64,000 nucleotides of DNA, taken from assembly GCA_026120185.1 (NCBI GenBank), contig JANUWF010003367.1, positions 2,519,228 to 2,583,227 of the forward strand. The letters run 5' to 3'. This stretch comes from Voacanga thouarsii (lineage: Eukaryota > Streptophyta > Magnoliopsida > Gentianales > Apocynaceae). The notes beneath the pieces are model-generated. The model saw only the letters and a program-made list of their open reading frames with translations, ran no database searches and was not told the DNA's origin. Of this stretch, positions 1 through 11,359 are shown piece by piece; the stretch's first letter is position 1; the number at the start of each line of letters is the position of its first letter. Made by a program: the position numbers and the translations under genes.

Positions 1-672
1 AGCATATATACAAATATTTTATAACTCATAATTTAATATATTATAATTAGTAAGGATTTTTGAAAATTTGGGAGGGCCAAAAATACAAATATTTTGTAGC
101 ATATAAGTAATATACTATAATTAATATAAATTTCAAAAAAATAGAGTGTATGTGTGTCCACCCCTATACTTGCATGTGACAATTTAGGTATAACTCATAT
201 TTTATAAAGAATCACAAGTTTGTCTATCTTTGGCTGATTTTGGAGTATGGTTACTTCAATTTGAACTTCTGATATATTATACATATTGCTGCACAATCAT
301 AGCCATTTTGAAAATATCAATTCTAATTATATCATTTTCTCATCTAGGTTTGCCCGACAGTTCCTCTGAGGCTATAGCACCTTACCCCTCTCACGCGTTG
401 GTGCCTTGTCCCATGTTTGTTCTCTTTTTTTAATGTTTTATATCAATTACTAATTTTAGTTATTGCCTTTTGTTTTCCAAATTAACATTCCCATGCTTCT
501 CATCAAAATGTTATTTTTTGAAGTTTTCATTTTAGTTTTCAATTATTTTGTGAAAACTGTTTGTGTTCTGGAATGTAATGATATATGGAACTTTTATTCC
601 AAGTAAAAGAAGCTTGATTGCCCTTTCTAACTTTTTAGTCTGTTCACTTTTATCAAGACAAAACAAACCTGA
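1..672. other. AT-rich intergenic DNA
   Basis: No gene or clear repeat is seen. The sequence is AT-rich and the open frame at 230-433 shows no protein-like features. The stretch ends with TGA (670-672), the left copy of the target duplication of the CACTA element that follows. Confidence 0.6.
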
Positions 673-701
673 CACAACAGGAAAAATCGCCATTTGCGAC
701 G
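673..701 (+). repeat. Left terminal inverted repeat of the large CACTA element
   Basis: Begins CACAACAGG and pairs with the right end over about 29 bp with four mismatches. The fourth base of the canonical CACTA terminus is A here and T at the other end. Confidence 0.9.
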
Positions 702-2050
702 GCCAAAAACCGTCGCAAAACCGTCGCTGACCGTTTTTGCGACGATTTTGCGACGGTTTTAGCCGTCGCAAAAAACAACGTCGCAATTTGCGACGGCCAT
801 GGGAAACCATCGCAAATTGTGACGGTTTTGCGAGGGCAAAAAAAATTCGTTGCTATTTACGACGGTTTTGCGAGGATTTTGCGACGAATATTTTTTGGTC
901 AAACTTCACAAGAGGAACAATTTTTGCGACGATTTTGCGACGAAAAAAAGTGACCCTCGCAAAACCGTCGCAAATTTGCGAGGGTTTTGCGAGGGCTATG
1001 GTTTGGACCCTCGCAAAACCGTCGCAATTTGCGAGGGTTTTGCGAGGGCCAACCTTGTCCCTCGCAAAACCCTCGCAAATTGCGACGGTTTTGCGAGGGG
1101 ACAATTAACCCCAAGTTGTGACCCTCGCAAAACCGTCGCAATTGCGAGGGTTTGCGAGGGCCAACCTTGTGCCCTTGCAAAACCCTCGCAAATTGCGACG
1201 GTTTTGCGAGGGGACAATTAACCCCATGTTGTGACCCTCGCAAAACCGTCGCAATTTGCGAGGGTTTTGCGAGGGCACAAGGTTGGCCCTCGCAAAACCC
1301 TCGCAAATTGCGACGGTTTTGCGAGGGAGAATTAATCCCAAGTCGTGACCCTCGCAAAACCGTCGCAATTTGCGAGGGTTTTGCGCCCCATGTTGTGACC
1401 CTCGCAAAACCGTCGCAATTTGCGAGGGTTTTGCGAGGGACAATTAATCCCATGTCGTGACCCTCGCAAAACCGTCGCAATTTGCGAGGGTTTTGCGAGG
1501 GAAAATTAATCCCAAGTCGTGACCTCGCAAAACCGTCGCAATTTGCGAGGGTTTTGCGAGGGCACAAGGTTAGCCCTCGCAAAACCCTCGCAAATTGCGA
1601 CGGTTTTGCGAAGGGAGAATTAACCCCAAGTCGTGACCCTCGCAAAACCGTCGCAATTTGCGAGGGTTTTGCGAGGATTAACCCCAGTTGTGACCCTCGC
1701 AAAACCGTCGCAATTTGCGAGGGTTTTGCGAGGGCACAAGTTGGCCCTCGCAAAACCCTCGCAAATTGCGACGGTTTTGCGAGGGTCACAACTGGGGTTA
1801 ATTTGCGAGGGTTTTGCGAGGGCCAACCTTGTGCCCTCGCAAAACCCTCGCAAATTGCGACGGTTTTGCGAGGGGAGAATTAACCCCAAGTCGTGACCCT
1901 CGCAAAACCCTCGCAAATTGTGACGGTTTTGCGAGGGGACAATTAACCCCAAGTCGTGACCCTCGCAAAACCGTCGCAATTTGCGAGGGTTTTGCGAGGG
2001 CCACGACTTCAGCCCTCGCAAAACCCTCCCAAATTGCGAGGGTTTTGCAA
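695..2050. repeat. Left subterminal palindromic repeat array of the CACTA element
   Basis: About fifteen irregular units of roughly 75-100 bp. Each contains an inverted pair such as CCTCGCAAAACCGTCGC followed by the complementary GCGAGGGTTTTGCGAGGG, separated by spacers like ACAATTAACCCCAAGT. Each unit could fold into a long hairpin. In En/Spm elements short subterminal motifs bind the TNPA-type protein, so this array is the likely transposase-binding region (inference). Open frames across it on both strands are by-products of the repeat and encode only variants of one low-complexity peptide. Confidence 0.9.
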
Positions 2051-2309
2051 TAAAATTTTTTTATTATTATATTTATTTTAAATTATTACCCTATAAATCA
2101 ACCCTGAAATATTATACAAATAAATATCAACAGTATGTTCATAATCCAAAAAAATATTATAAAAAATTAAAAATAAACCCAAATAAATATAATTAAATAT
2201 TAAAATATAATATAAAATACATAATAAGTATCTAAAAAAGTAAAATAATTCACAAAAATAAGTAATAGTGTATAAAGAGTATAAAAATAAATATAACAAG
2301 TCTATGTAA
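2051..2309. other. AT-rich spacer inside the CACTA element
   Basis: Very A/T-rich sequence between the left subterminal array and the 3' end of the Transposase_24-type gene. It is the likely 3' flank of that gene. No other signal is seen. Confidence 0.5.
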
Positions 2310-3967
2310 GCAATGAAGGAGCAGCTGCAGAAGGAGGTGGAGGAGGGGAACGAGAGCCACTACGTGGGCCCGGTGCTCATCACTGGATCAAATCCATCGT
2401 CAACATTTGGATCTTCATCTTCAGCATTAGCAGCCGCAATGCGCGCTTCTATCTCCTCTATGGATAGCATAGATGGTGCAGGAATACCCATTTTGTCCGA
2501 CATAGCCGCCATCCAACCACCAAATGTAGACTCGTCGTTGCCTCATGAAGTCCCGGTACAAGTCTATTTGTCGATTGAATCTCCGCTCAGCTCGTTGAAC
2601 CCTTTGCTCTACTAGATGTCTAATATCAACTTGTGTAGGAGAAGATGCATGCAGTCCACTTTGAGACAGCCTAGTTCGAACATGTGTCGCCTCCGAGCCT
2701 AACCCAAAACTCGTCCCCTTTTGAACCCGCCTTGCCTTACAAACATGGCTTTTTCATCAAGAGGAACAACAGAGTTTACGTAGTCACTAGACTCGGATCG
2801 AGGAGTGCTCGTATGAGATTTCGCACCTCATCCTAAAAAAAAAAAAAAAAGAATTGTCAATAGTAATTATCAAAATAAAATACAAATTCCACACAAGTAT
2901 AAAGAATTTCAACATATTTAATCTATATAGTACCAATGTCCGGCGAGATCGCTCACCGACAAACCGACCCTTTTGTGGCTCCGCTCCGAAAGACATGTAA
3001 TGTCTCAAACATGTCCGTGTAGCTAAAAGAACTCCCTCCTTGGCCCGCTACATTTATGTTAACACAATGTAATCATTACAATCTTACATAAATTTGTAAT
3101 AAAACAATTTAGATTAATAATTAATTAAGGCATGTAGGTGAATTACCAAACGGTCCTCGTGTTCTCGTGAACGAAATAGACCCTCCAAGCATGGGTGCAA
3201 CTACTCCCACGATTCTTTTTGTTGGTGGATGAGAGCTTCGATACTTCTCTCGATCTCCAGCACTCGCAAATGTCATTCCAATATCGTGCCTCTATCCAAT
3301 GAGGACATACCCAATCATCCCTCTTCCTCACCCTAGACATTATGTCCGAAAATCGCGTCCGACACTTCTTTTCCCAATTTGATCGAATTAGCGAAGCATA
3401 CTCTTCCCTCCACCGAAAATATTTCGCATGATCATGATTAAGATTTCTGATTAACATATAACATAGTACTTAAACGATAAAAAATACTCAAAAATTGCTT
3501 ACCCCAAATTCTTGAAACCATAAGTCTCGCACGGTTATCTGGACGTGCGTGTATGTCTGATACGAACCAATGAAGTACCGTCGTATTATATTTGAAATTT
3601 CTGACACATTTGTCCGAGCTCGGCGAACCTATTTTTGGTGCAATGACAATGTACAATATAGTTATGTTAATCTCAAAAATAATAATAATAATTGAACTAA
3701 TAATCAACATCTTACAAAGTATGAATATGTTACTTACCCGTTTCCCCGTGGAACAATCCAAGGTCTGGAGTCCGTAACTTGCAACCCAACGTAATGCGAA
3801 GTCGAAGCAACTGGATGATTGAAAAGCCGGGATGGTACTCCCTCATCTCCAATAGAGCCATGTAATGAATGAGGCACCGAAAGCCTTTGTAGCCGAGTAG
3901 GGGATGGAGTATAAGGCTCCCGACCCTCCCGACTCCCCTCCCTCAATGATCCTTCATTAGAAGACAT
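2310..3967 (-). pseudogene. CACTA accessory transposase gene (Transposase_24 / TNPA-type), decayed
   Basis: The most likely start is the ATG at 3967 (MSSNEGSLREGSREG...). Exon 1 ends at 3738 before a GTAAGT donor. A second exon lies about 3650-3500, again with a GTAAGC donor. The next exon (~3446 to 3146) holds the Transposase_24 (PF03004) signature: a charged RWREEYASLIRSNWEKK stretch, SDIMSRVRKR, then W..C..W.S...SSTNKKNR. A further exon at ~3040-2940 gives SFSYTDMFETLHV, a conserved motif of the family, before a frameshift. The tail runs to ~2310. In En/Spm elements this second protein binds the subterminal repeats and assists the TNP2 transposase. It is read from the same strand as the TNP2 gene upstream. 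Frameshifts and stops make it a probable pseudogene, and exon limits are approximate. Confidence 0.75.
3143..3446 (-). pseudogene. Transposase_24 core exon
   Basis: Best-preserved exon of the accessory transposase gene, about 100 residues. It is rich in Trp/Arg and carries WNDICECWRSREVSKLSSTN, the W...W/SS-NK-NR arrangement of plant Ptta/En/Spm proteins. A splice acceptor AG precedes it and a GTAATT donor follows. It is listed separately because it carries the family assignment. Confidence 0.75.
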
Positions 3968-4177
3968 TGCTAAAGGAGATGAAAAAAGAAAAATAAGTAA
4001 CCAATAAAGACGAAGCCCACTCCAAAAGAAGGATGTAAATAACCGTGAATAAAAATGATAAAAGAATAATAACATTGAAACGTTATATCTATTCGCTAGT
4101 TTAAAGTAATACAATAATAATGCTTTGTCGATGATGGATATGTCAAAATAAACATTGTACTTGTAAATTGAATTTTA

Positions 4178-4390
4178 AAAAAAATTTGACAGTAGTCTCC
4201 CCTATAATTGGACATTTCCCGTGCACAAGGCCACCTCAAGATTTGACAACCAAAACGCCGTTACAAACAACAAAGACAGATCTTTTAAATATAGAAAAAT
4301 TCAAAAGATAACTAGGGGTAATCACCCATTACCCAAGAGGAATGATCACCCATCACTCACTGGGAATGATCACCCATCACTCACGGGTTC
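4178..4390 (-). promoter_or_regulatory. Shared upstream block 1 (before the Transposase_24-type gene)
   Basis: About 210 bp that recurs at 9056-9262, upstream of the other transposase gene. Shared landmarks are TTGACAGTAGTCTCCCC, TAATTGGACATT, GTGCACAAGGCCACCTCAA, ACAACAAAGACAGATC, and GATAACTAGGGGTAATCACC followed by repeats of ATCACCCATYACTCAC. It ends about 210 bp from the ATG at 3967. Its position upstream of both minus-strand genes suggests a common promoter or 5' leader (inference). Confidence 0.6.
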
Positions 4391-4946
4391 CAATTAAAAT
4401 GTTAGATATAGTTAAAATCAAGCTAAAAATTATAAATGCCTCTGTCCTTGTGAATTGTCTCGTCAATACAACGAACAATACAATATATAAACTACCTTGT
4501 TGTTTACACCACAAAAGAATATAATAAGGAATAACAAAAATCCTCCGGCCGTACAAGTCTAAACGAAAGATTCCCGCAAAAAAAAGAAGGAGATGAGATT
4601 CCCGACAATTAGACAAAATTGTGAAACAAAATTGTATGTGATGGAATTTAAAATAATAAAAATTAAAAGATTCAAGGCATGTAGATTCAAGTAACAAATA
4701 AATTGTAAGTTAAAATTTGACATGGGATAGTAATGATGCAATAGATTTCAGGATTCCCTCACCATTAACTATATTATTTGTAAATGAATTGAAATCGTGC
4801 CTATTCACTAGAATCATTCTCCGATACGTACTCATCATCATCTACCGAGGTATCGCTACTCGTTTCCCATTCATCTTCTTCCTCTTCATTTATAGGAGAA
4901 CTATCCCTTGCCGTTATAGCCTCATCATGAACATCCAACATTTCAC
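4391..4946. other. Spacer between the two CACTA transposase genes
   Basis: AT-rich, with no convincing coding signal. It is probably the 3' flank of the TNP2-type gene and the distal upstream region of the accessory gene. Confidence 0.4.
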
Positions 4947-5254
4947 TCATACCATTCTCATGCGTCGTAATACCAAGATCAACAAATAACGATATGCCGA
5001 CTTCGTCGCAGCATCTACTTCTTCCCGATAAGCTCTATCAACCACGGGTGCATCTATTATATGTCGAGCTTTGGTTTTGCAAACCGCCAACCAATCAGAT
5101 CTTGGCCTCTTACTCCCCGGATATGATGCATAATACACTTGGATAGCTTGTTGAGCTAGAACAAATGGATCATAGTTAGCATAGCTCCTTTTGTGGTTAA
5201 TTTCTACAAGATTATACTCATGGATGTACCTCGTACTCACGATTCAATGTTTGA

Positions 5255-5524
5255 TCAAACCAAATGACATTTAAAAAGAACAATGCTTTGCCGTGGATTA
5301 CCAGGAAATTGCACTTCAATAATCTCATTTAACACTCCATAGTAATCGTGTCCCGATGCGTCATTTCCAATCCCTTTCACGCAAACACCACTATTAACCG
5401 TTTTCTTTCCCTCCGCATAATCATGAGTGTGAAATCGGTAACCATTAATTATGTACCCACTATATGATTTCACTAGTCTTGACGGACCCCAAGCAAAGTT
5501 CCTCAAGCATTCATTTGTAACCAT
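5255..5524 (-). pseudogene. DUF4216 segment of the TNP2-type transposase
   Basis: An uninterrupted 89-residue piece with GYIINGYRFHTHDYAEGKKT, then SGVCVKGIGN, DYYGVLNEIIEVQFPG and FKCHLV. This is the DUF4216 pattern found C-terminal to DUF4218 in plant CACTA transposases. Confidence 0.8.
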
Positions 5525-6246
5525 ATTTTCCGAATCTTGTACCTAAAAAACATTAGACAAGTTAACCTCGTAATTATGAAAGTTATAGCATTATGAAACT
5601 CCATTGAATCCCCAATGGAGTTCCAAATGCAAGTTATTATCTTATGAGACTTACATATCCACTAAACCATTCTCGCAAATTCAAGGCCGATACTTCTATT
5701 GATTTCTATCTCTCGATATAGTCGGAGCCGTACTTCGTAAGTGTGCCGTGAATGCCCCGTAATGCATTAGAATTAGATGGAATGAGTCAAAATCATTATG
5801 AGGTATCGTTTATCGTATAAAATGTATGAAGTAGTAGCTCGTACTCAATGTATGGCTGCACTTCACCACAATTAAGCAACATATAAATTCTTGCCGCAAC
5901 GAATTCTTCGAAGTAAGGAACCGAGTTCGAATTCGTCCTATCACCCGTCCTTGAACATTGCGTATTGACAACCTCAGTGTTCTTGCACCCTCTCTAATCG
6001 TTCTCCTTCTTCATTACGCGCTGGAATTGTACGTTTTGTTTGTACATGTGGCTCAAAATAATAAGAGAAGAAAGTGGATGCTTCCTCAACTAGATAAGCA
6101 TTGCAGATTGACCCTTCAACTCTAGCCTTATTTTTCACCTTGATTTTCAATTGATGCAAATACCTGTCATTTAAAAAAAATACGACTTCAACCACACACA
6201 CTTATATCGAACCTCGCTATGAAAAGAATTAGATTGAATGATTCGA

Positions 6247-6549
6247 TTACCGTTCAAACGGGTACATCCACCTATATTGAACAGGGCCACAAACTCTTGC
6301 TTCGTAAGGCAAATGAATTAATAGGTGTTCCATTACATCAAAGAATGCAGGTGGAAATATCTTCTCCAACTTACATAACAATAAAGGAATGTCGGACTCC
6401 AATTTGGCCATATGAGCTACATTCAACTTAGGAGAGCATAGATCACGATAAAAAAGACTCAACTCCGTCAAAACACCCCATACATTAGAAGGAAGAAATT
6501 CCTTCAATGCAATTGGAAGTAGTCTCTCCATGAATACGTGATAGCTCAT
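6247..6549 (-). pseudogene. DUF4218 segment of the TNP2-type transposase
   Basis: A 100-residue piece with LPIALKEFLPSNVWGVLTEL, FYRDLC, LLCKLEKIFPPAFFDVMEHL and HLPYEARVCGPVQYRWMYPFER, the DUF4218 (PF13960) signature. It lies in order between the Transposase_21 and DUF4216 segments. Confidence 0.82.
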
Positions 6550-8524
6550 GTGATTTCATACCGGATAACTTCAACTCATTCAAATCAAGCACATCTTCCA
6601 ATGTTTGAAGCGTATCCATCCTGGGAGTTGCAATCCCCTCAACCATTCTAGCAAAAGTTTCTTTTGTTCCGATGTCAACGAGTAAACAGACTTTTAGGTA
6701 TAGCCACTTTTCCTCCTCCCACATTCAAGGCATGTAGCTCCGGCCTATGGCAATAAATTTCTAAGTCACGTCTAGCCTTTAAATTGTCTTTTGATTTACC
6801 CTTTACCTCAAGAACTCGTATTCATGACATTGTCAAATACATTCTTCTCATTGTGCATTACATCAATATTATGTCGGACCAAATTAGTACGCCAATACGG
6901 CAAATCCCAAAAAATACTCCTTTTTGCCCAATTATGAGATATTCCCCCGCCATTACTCCTTCCAATTTCTTTGCATGTTTCTGTAATTTTTTCATAATTA
7001 GACAAACTATCCCGCATTTCTTCACCGCAGGGTATTGCACAAGCCGTGATGTCTCGTAACCTCTATCATTCCTAAAAGATCTCGTATCCCTCCCGTAAGG
7101 ATGATCCGATGGTAAGAAACGACGGTGACAACCAAACCATGATTGTTTCCCACCATTTTGTAGATGAAAAGACTTTGTATTGCCCATACAATATGGACAA
7201 GCCGCCTCCCAGACAGCTGCTCCACCCACTCAACATACCATATGCAGGAAAATCATTAATAGTCCACAAAAGTGCCGCCCGTAGTTGGAAGTTTTGTTTC
7301 TTCGATATGTCATAAGTGGTGACACCTTCAAACCACAATTTGGTTAATTCGTCTATCAAGGGTTGTAAATAAACATCCACCTGGTGCTTTGGATTCTTGG
7401 GGCCCGGGATAATGATTGTTAAAAACATGACTCGGATCCTTCATACACATCCACGGGGGAGATTATACGGTGTGAGAATGACCGGCCAGGATGAATATTG
7501 CTTACCCGACATCCCAAATGGTGAGAATCCATCTCGTACATAAACCAAGTTTGACATTCCGTACTTCTTTTGCAAACTCAGGATATATTCGATCAAAGTG
7601 TTGCCATGCTTCAAGATCACGAGGGTGACTCATTGTGCCTTTCTCCGATCTCGCTTCTCTCCATGCCATCTCATGTGTTCACCGTTGTTTTGGAAGTGTA
7701 CAATCTTTGTAGCCTCGGTGTTATCGGGAAGTAATACATCTTCTTGAATGAAATTTCCCTTCTACTTGTGTTCTTCCCAACCTTTTTCTCGTGCATATCG
7801 AGGATGGCCACAAAATTTACACTCTCTACGATTCATGTCATCTTTCCAAGAAAGCATGCATCCATTATTGCATACATCTATTTTTTGTACCGGCAAACCC
7901 AACCCACCCACTAATTTTTTCATCCGATAGAAATCATCAGAATCGTATTATCGCTAGGCACAACCTCTTTCATCAATTGCACAACATCGTTAAAGGCTTT
8001 ACGCGAGAGGTTATTTTCGTACTTAATGTTTAATAACCTTGAAGCCAGTGAAAGTCGCGAATGTTGTGTGCATCCATCCCATATAGGAGTCTCTCGCCGC
8101 CTTTAACATATCGTAAAACCTTTGTGCCTCCACATTAGGTGGCTCTTCAAAATGAACTCGCCGATGGAGCTTCAGGGGGAAAGTCGGGTCCCGCTACGTC
8201 TAAGACCATTTCGCGAGACCGATTTTCTTGATGTGAATCGATTCTGGGATCGAGGTAGACACACTTGAGGGACACTCGAATGGCTCACCATGACATGTCC
8301 ACCGGTAATACCTAGGCACAAATCCGTACTTCCACAGTGGAGCTTAACTTAGGCCGGATCCAGGTACTTTTTATTCTTACATTTTGCACACGGGCATCTA
8401 ATTACGCTTGACATTGCATTTGATAAGGCAAATGTCAAAAAGCCTTAACCCCTTCCTCAAATTCAATAGTGATCCCTTTTACACCCGAAGCGTGCCTTCT
8501 ATACATCCAACTACGATCCTCCAT

Positions 8525-9919
8525 GACGTCTAAATGAGAGAAAAGAACAATCAACTCAATAATTAAAATCACCCCTTAAACAAAAGGAAGAGAAGTATAA
8601 TTACATTTTCCTTTCTATTATCTAACAAAAAGAGGTCCAAAACATAGAATTTACAATTGCTATCGTTGGATACAGCTTACACCTTCAATATATACGTTTT
8701 AACCAAGTATTTAATCTTAATTGAGGAATTTGATTAAGATTAAATACTATTAAAGCTAATTATATTCTTATTTTACACATTCCAATGGTTAAATAATAAC
8801 ATTTTATTTATTTTCATTCCAATGTTTATATTTGTTTAAACTCTCTCTATAACGTATATTATTCCCGCTATTATTAACATCGACCTATATATGAAATTAT
8901 TATTATTACTCATTTCATTACTCCTATTCTTATTCTTATTAGCAATATTATTTTTAATAATAATGCTATTATGGGATATATACTCATGCTCAATCGAATA
9001 ATACACTCCAAGATAAGGGTAGTTATTCTATTCCACATTAAGTAGCGGCGCATTTTGAAAAAATTTTGACAGTAGTCTCCCCGTAATTGGACATTTTCCA
9101 GTGCACAAGGCCACCTCAAAATTATACAATCAAAATGCAATTGCAAACAACAAAGACAGATCATTCATTTATACAAATAAATAAATAAATAAATAAAAGG
9201 ATAACTAGGGGTAATCACCCATTACCCAGGAGGAGTAATCACCCATTACTCACTGGGAATCCAACATTTGAATTCAACAAAAAGGCAATTTATATGAACA
9301 ACACGCACCTCCTACATCTTCATAATCTAAGGAAACGGATTTCTCACATAAAAGAGCCTTCAAAGCATTCTACTAGAGTTAAATCTTCCACTAGAGAGAC
9401 TAATATATTATTATAATCAAGTAATAAGATTACTAAACTAATTAGAAATCAACCTTCCTATTATGGCATCATAACCAATCAAATTAATTTATAAGGGTTT
9501 ATATAGCTAAAACATAGTTCTCATATAATTTGATCAAAGTAGTAATTTTTTTATAACAGTGGTAAAAAAGAGTGCACTATAAGTATAGATCAAAACACAT
9601 TGAATGTTAAAAAAGGACAACAATTCCAACTAACAATTTAGCAATTCCAGCTCACAATTCCAAATTTAAATCAATAATCTCACATCAAACCACCATCATG
9701 TCACTCACAATCTCCTCAAACTCAACCCCAACATCAATACAACTTTTATACATCAATTCAAACTCGCTCATTCACAAATAATCGCCCAAATTTCAAAGCT
9801 TCGTGGGAAATGCAAATCTGCCCAAAGTTTATAAGATAATGAAGTAGCTCAAGAGATAAATTCTAACTACTTACCCAAACGAATCAGCTTCAAGAATAAA
9901 GACAAAGAGAGAGCACAGA
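8525..9919. other. Upstream region of the TNP2-type gene
   Basis: AT-rich sequence with no coding signal. It contains the shared block at 9056-9262 and a short AATA tract at 9175-9197. It is probably the promoter and 5' leader of the minus-strand TNP2 gene. Confidence 0.45.
9056..9262 (-). promoter_or_regulatory. Shared upstream block 2 (before the TNP2-type gene)
   Basis: Second copy of the block at 4178-4390, in the same orientation, with the same ordered landmarks (TTGACAGTAGTCTCCCC, GTGCACAAGGCCACCTCAA, GGGGTAATCACCCATTACCC). It lies about 530 bp upstream of the ATG at 8524. Divergence between the copies is moderate, so the duplication is older than the element's most recent insertion (inference). 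Confidence 0.6.
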
Positions 9920-9924
9920 ATGGC

Positions 9925-10390
9925 AGTGCGCCGATCGAGGGGGCGGGTCGAAGGGGGTAGGAAGAGCAGGGGGGAGTTGAGGGGGGGGGGCGCCGCGGAT
10001 GGGGGAGTTGAGGGAGGGGGCGCGGGGGTGGGGGGCTGCGGGATGGGCGCAGGGAGGGGGCGCGGGGGTGTGGGGGAGTTGAGGGAGGGGGGCGCGGGGA
10101 GGGGGCAGGGAGGGGGGCGCGGGGAGGGGGCCGCGGGGGTGTGGGGGAGTTGAGGGAGGGGAGTTGAGGGGGGGGCTGCGGGATGGGGGGAGTTGAGGGA
10201 GGGGGCCGCGGGATGAGGGAGGGGGGAGCAGGAGGGGGGCGCGGATGAGGGAGGGGGAGCGGGATGGGGGGTCGCCGGCGGGGAGAGGGAGGGGGAGCGG
10301 GAGGGGGCGCCGGATGGGGGGGTGCCTTGAGGGAGGTGAGGGAGGGGAGTTGAGGAGGAAGAAGGAAGGGGGAAGAAGGAGGGGAAAAAA
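9925..10390 (+). repeat. G-rich low-complexity block
   Basis: About 460 bp dominated by runs of G on the plus strand, built from recurring GGGAGTTGAGGGAGGGG and GGGCGCGGG pieces. The local GC content is extreme next to AT-rich flanks. Dozens of G3+ runs give strong G-quadruplex potential. The open frame inside (Gly/Arg-rich) is a compositional artefact. It lies within the CACTA element, between the TNP2 upstream region and the right subterminal region. Confidence 0.85.
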
Positions 10391-10505
10391 AAAAAAGAGG
10401 GAGTGAAAAATTTTGAAAATTTTTAATTTTTTTTAAATTTCTAGCTATTTCGTCGCAATTTGTGACGAAAAAATAAAATCCTCGCTAATTTCTCATAAAT
10501 TAATA

Positions 10506-11061
10506 CGAATAATATTATAAATCGATCTATACATTATAATTTTTATTATTTTTTAGTGATTCTAATAATAATATTATTATGTAAATTATTTTTCTTTATA
10601 TATTTTAATTTATACACCACTTAATCAAATAAATAGATAAAAAAATTAGAATATGTATATATATAACTATATAGTATAATATATATTAATATGTTCGAGA
10701 TGAATAACATTACAAATCGATCTCTACATTATAATTTTCAATATTTTTTTTAGTAATCTCAACAATAATAACAGTATTTGAATTGTTTTTCTTTACATAT
10801 TTTATTTTATACACTACTTAACAAAATAGATATATTAAAAAATTGGACATATGTATATACATAGCTAAATTAGTATAATATATATTAACATGTAGGAGAC
10901 GAAGAACATTACAAATTGATCTCTACATTATAAATTTCATAATTTTTTTAGTGATATCAACAATAATAACAAGTATTTGAATTATTTTTCTTTATACACT
11001 ACTTAATCAAAGTGATAGATTAAAAAATTAGACATATGTATATATATACCTACATGTTATA

Positions 11062-11062
<1 letters not shown>
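10506..11062. repeat. Tandem repeat, ~197 bp unit, about 2.9 copies
   Basis: Units start near 10506, 10703 and 10903, each with ATTAYAAATYGATCTMTACA, TTTTTTAGTRATMTCAAYAA, then ACACTACTTAA and ATATGTATATAYA. The copies have diverged by point changes and small indels. This is non-coding filler of the CACTA element. Confidence 0.75.

Positions 11063-11099
<37 letters not shown>
11063..11099. repeat. (TA)n microsatellite
   Basis: Uninterrupted TA dinucleotides directly after the ~197 bp tandem repeat. Confidence 0.9.
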
Positions 11100-11103
<4 letters not shown>

Positions 11104-11359
11104 CTAAACAGATACTTATATACATTATATACATATACTTATATATTAGAATAAGTATATAACATAACATAATTAACTATATACATTTACTTATGCAATA
11201 CATTAGGTGTATAACATGACATAATTACATATACAAAATTATAATAAAATGCACTAATTGAGACATGTTATTAAAAATATTTCAGTAAATTTGTCAAAAT
11301 ACACCATCACATAAACACATAAAAAATTTTAAAAAAAAAAGATTAAAACCCTATTTTGT

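Larger units (their letters stand above)
4947..8524 (-). pseudogene. CACTA TNP2-type transposase (Transposase_21) gene, decayed
   Basis: The start is the ATG at 8524, giving MEDRSWMYRRHASGVKG, the transposase-associated N-terminal domain (PF13963). It is frameshifted after about 29 codons; then the RCPCAKCKNKKYLDP zinc-ribbon-like motif and GFVPRYYRWTCHGE follow. Transposase_21 (PF02992) sequence runs ~7760-6810, with DLEAWQHFDRIYPEFA, PPWMCMKDP, PGPKNPKHQVDVYLQPLIDE, TINDFPAYGMLSGW and HNIDVMHNEKNVFDNV. DUF4218 follows at ~6550-6247 and DUF4216 at ~5524-5255, then the conserved DPFVLAQQAIQVYY / DWLAVCKTKAR tail (~5240-4947). The order matches plant En/Spm TNP2 proteins, which cut and join the element ends. 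Many frameshifts break it into at least eight open pieces, so the gene is dead. An intron-rich structure could account for a few of the breaks. Confidence 0.88.

Noticed and set aside
737..2021. Overlapping open frames of 60-300 codons on both strands
   Set aside because: They are all read-through of the CACTA subterminal repeat (KPSQIATVLRG, RKTLANCDGFAR variants). Every frame is open because the repeat lacks stops; there is no independent protein signal.
1000..2050. CRISPR-like spaced palindromic repeats
   Set aside because: Repeats and spacers are irregular, spacers are themselves repeated, the DNA is a plant nuclear genome, and the array is the subterminal region of a CACTA element.
2313..2615. 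Plus-strand 100-codon frame
   Set aside because: Antisense to the decayed Transposase_24-type gene; the minus strand gives the recognisable product.
9920..10153. Gly/Arg-rich open frame
   Set aside because: Produced by the G-rich block; no start context or conservation, and the composition explains it.
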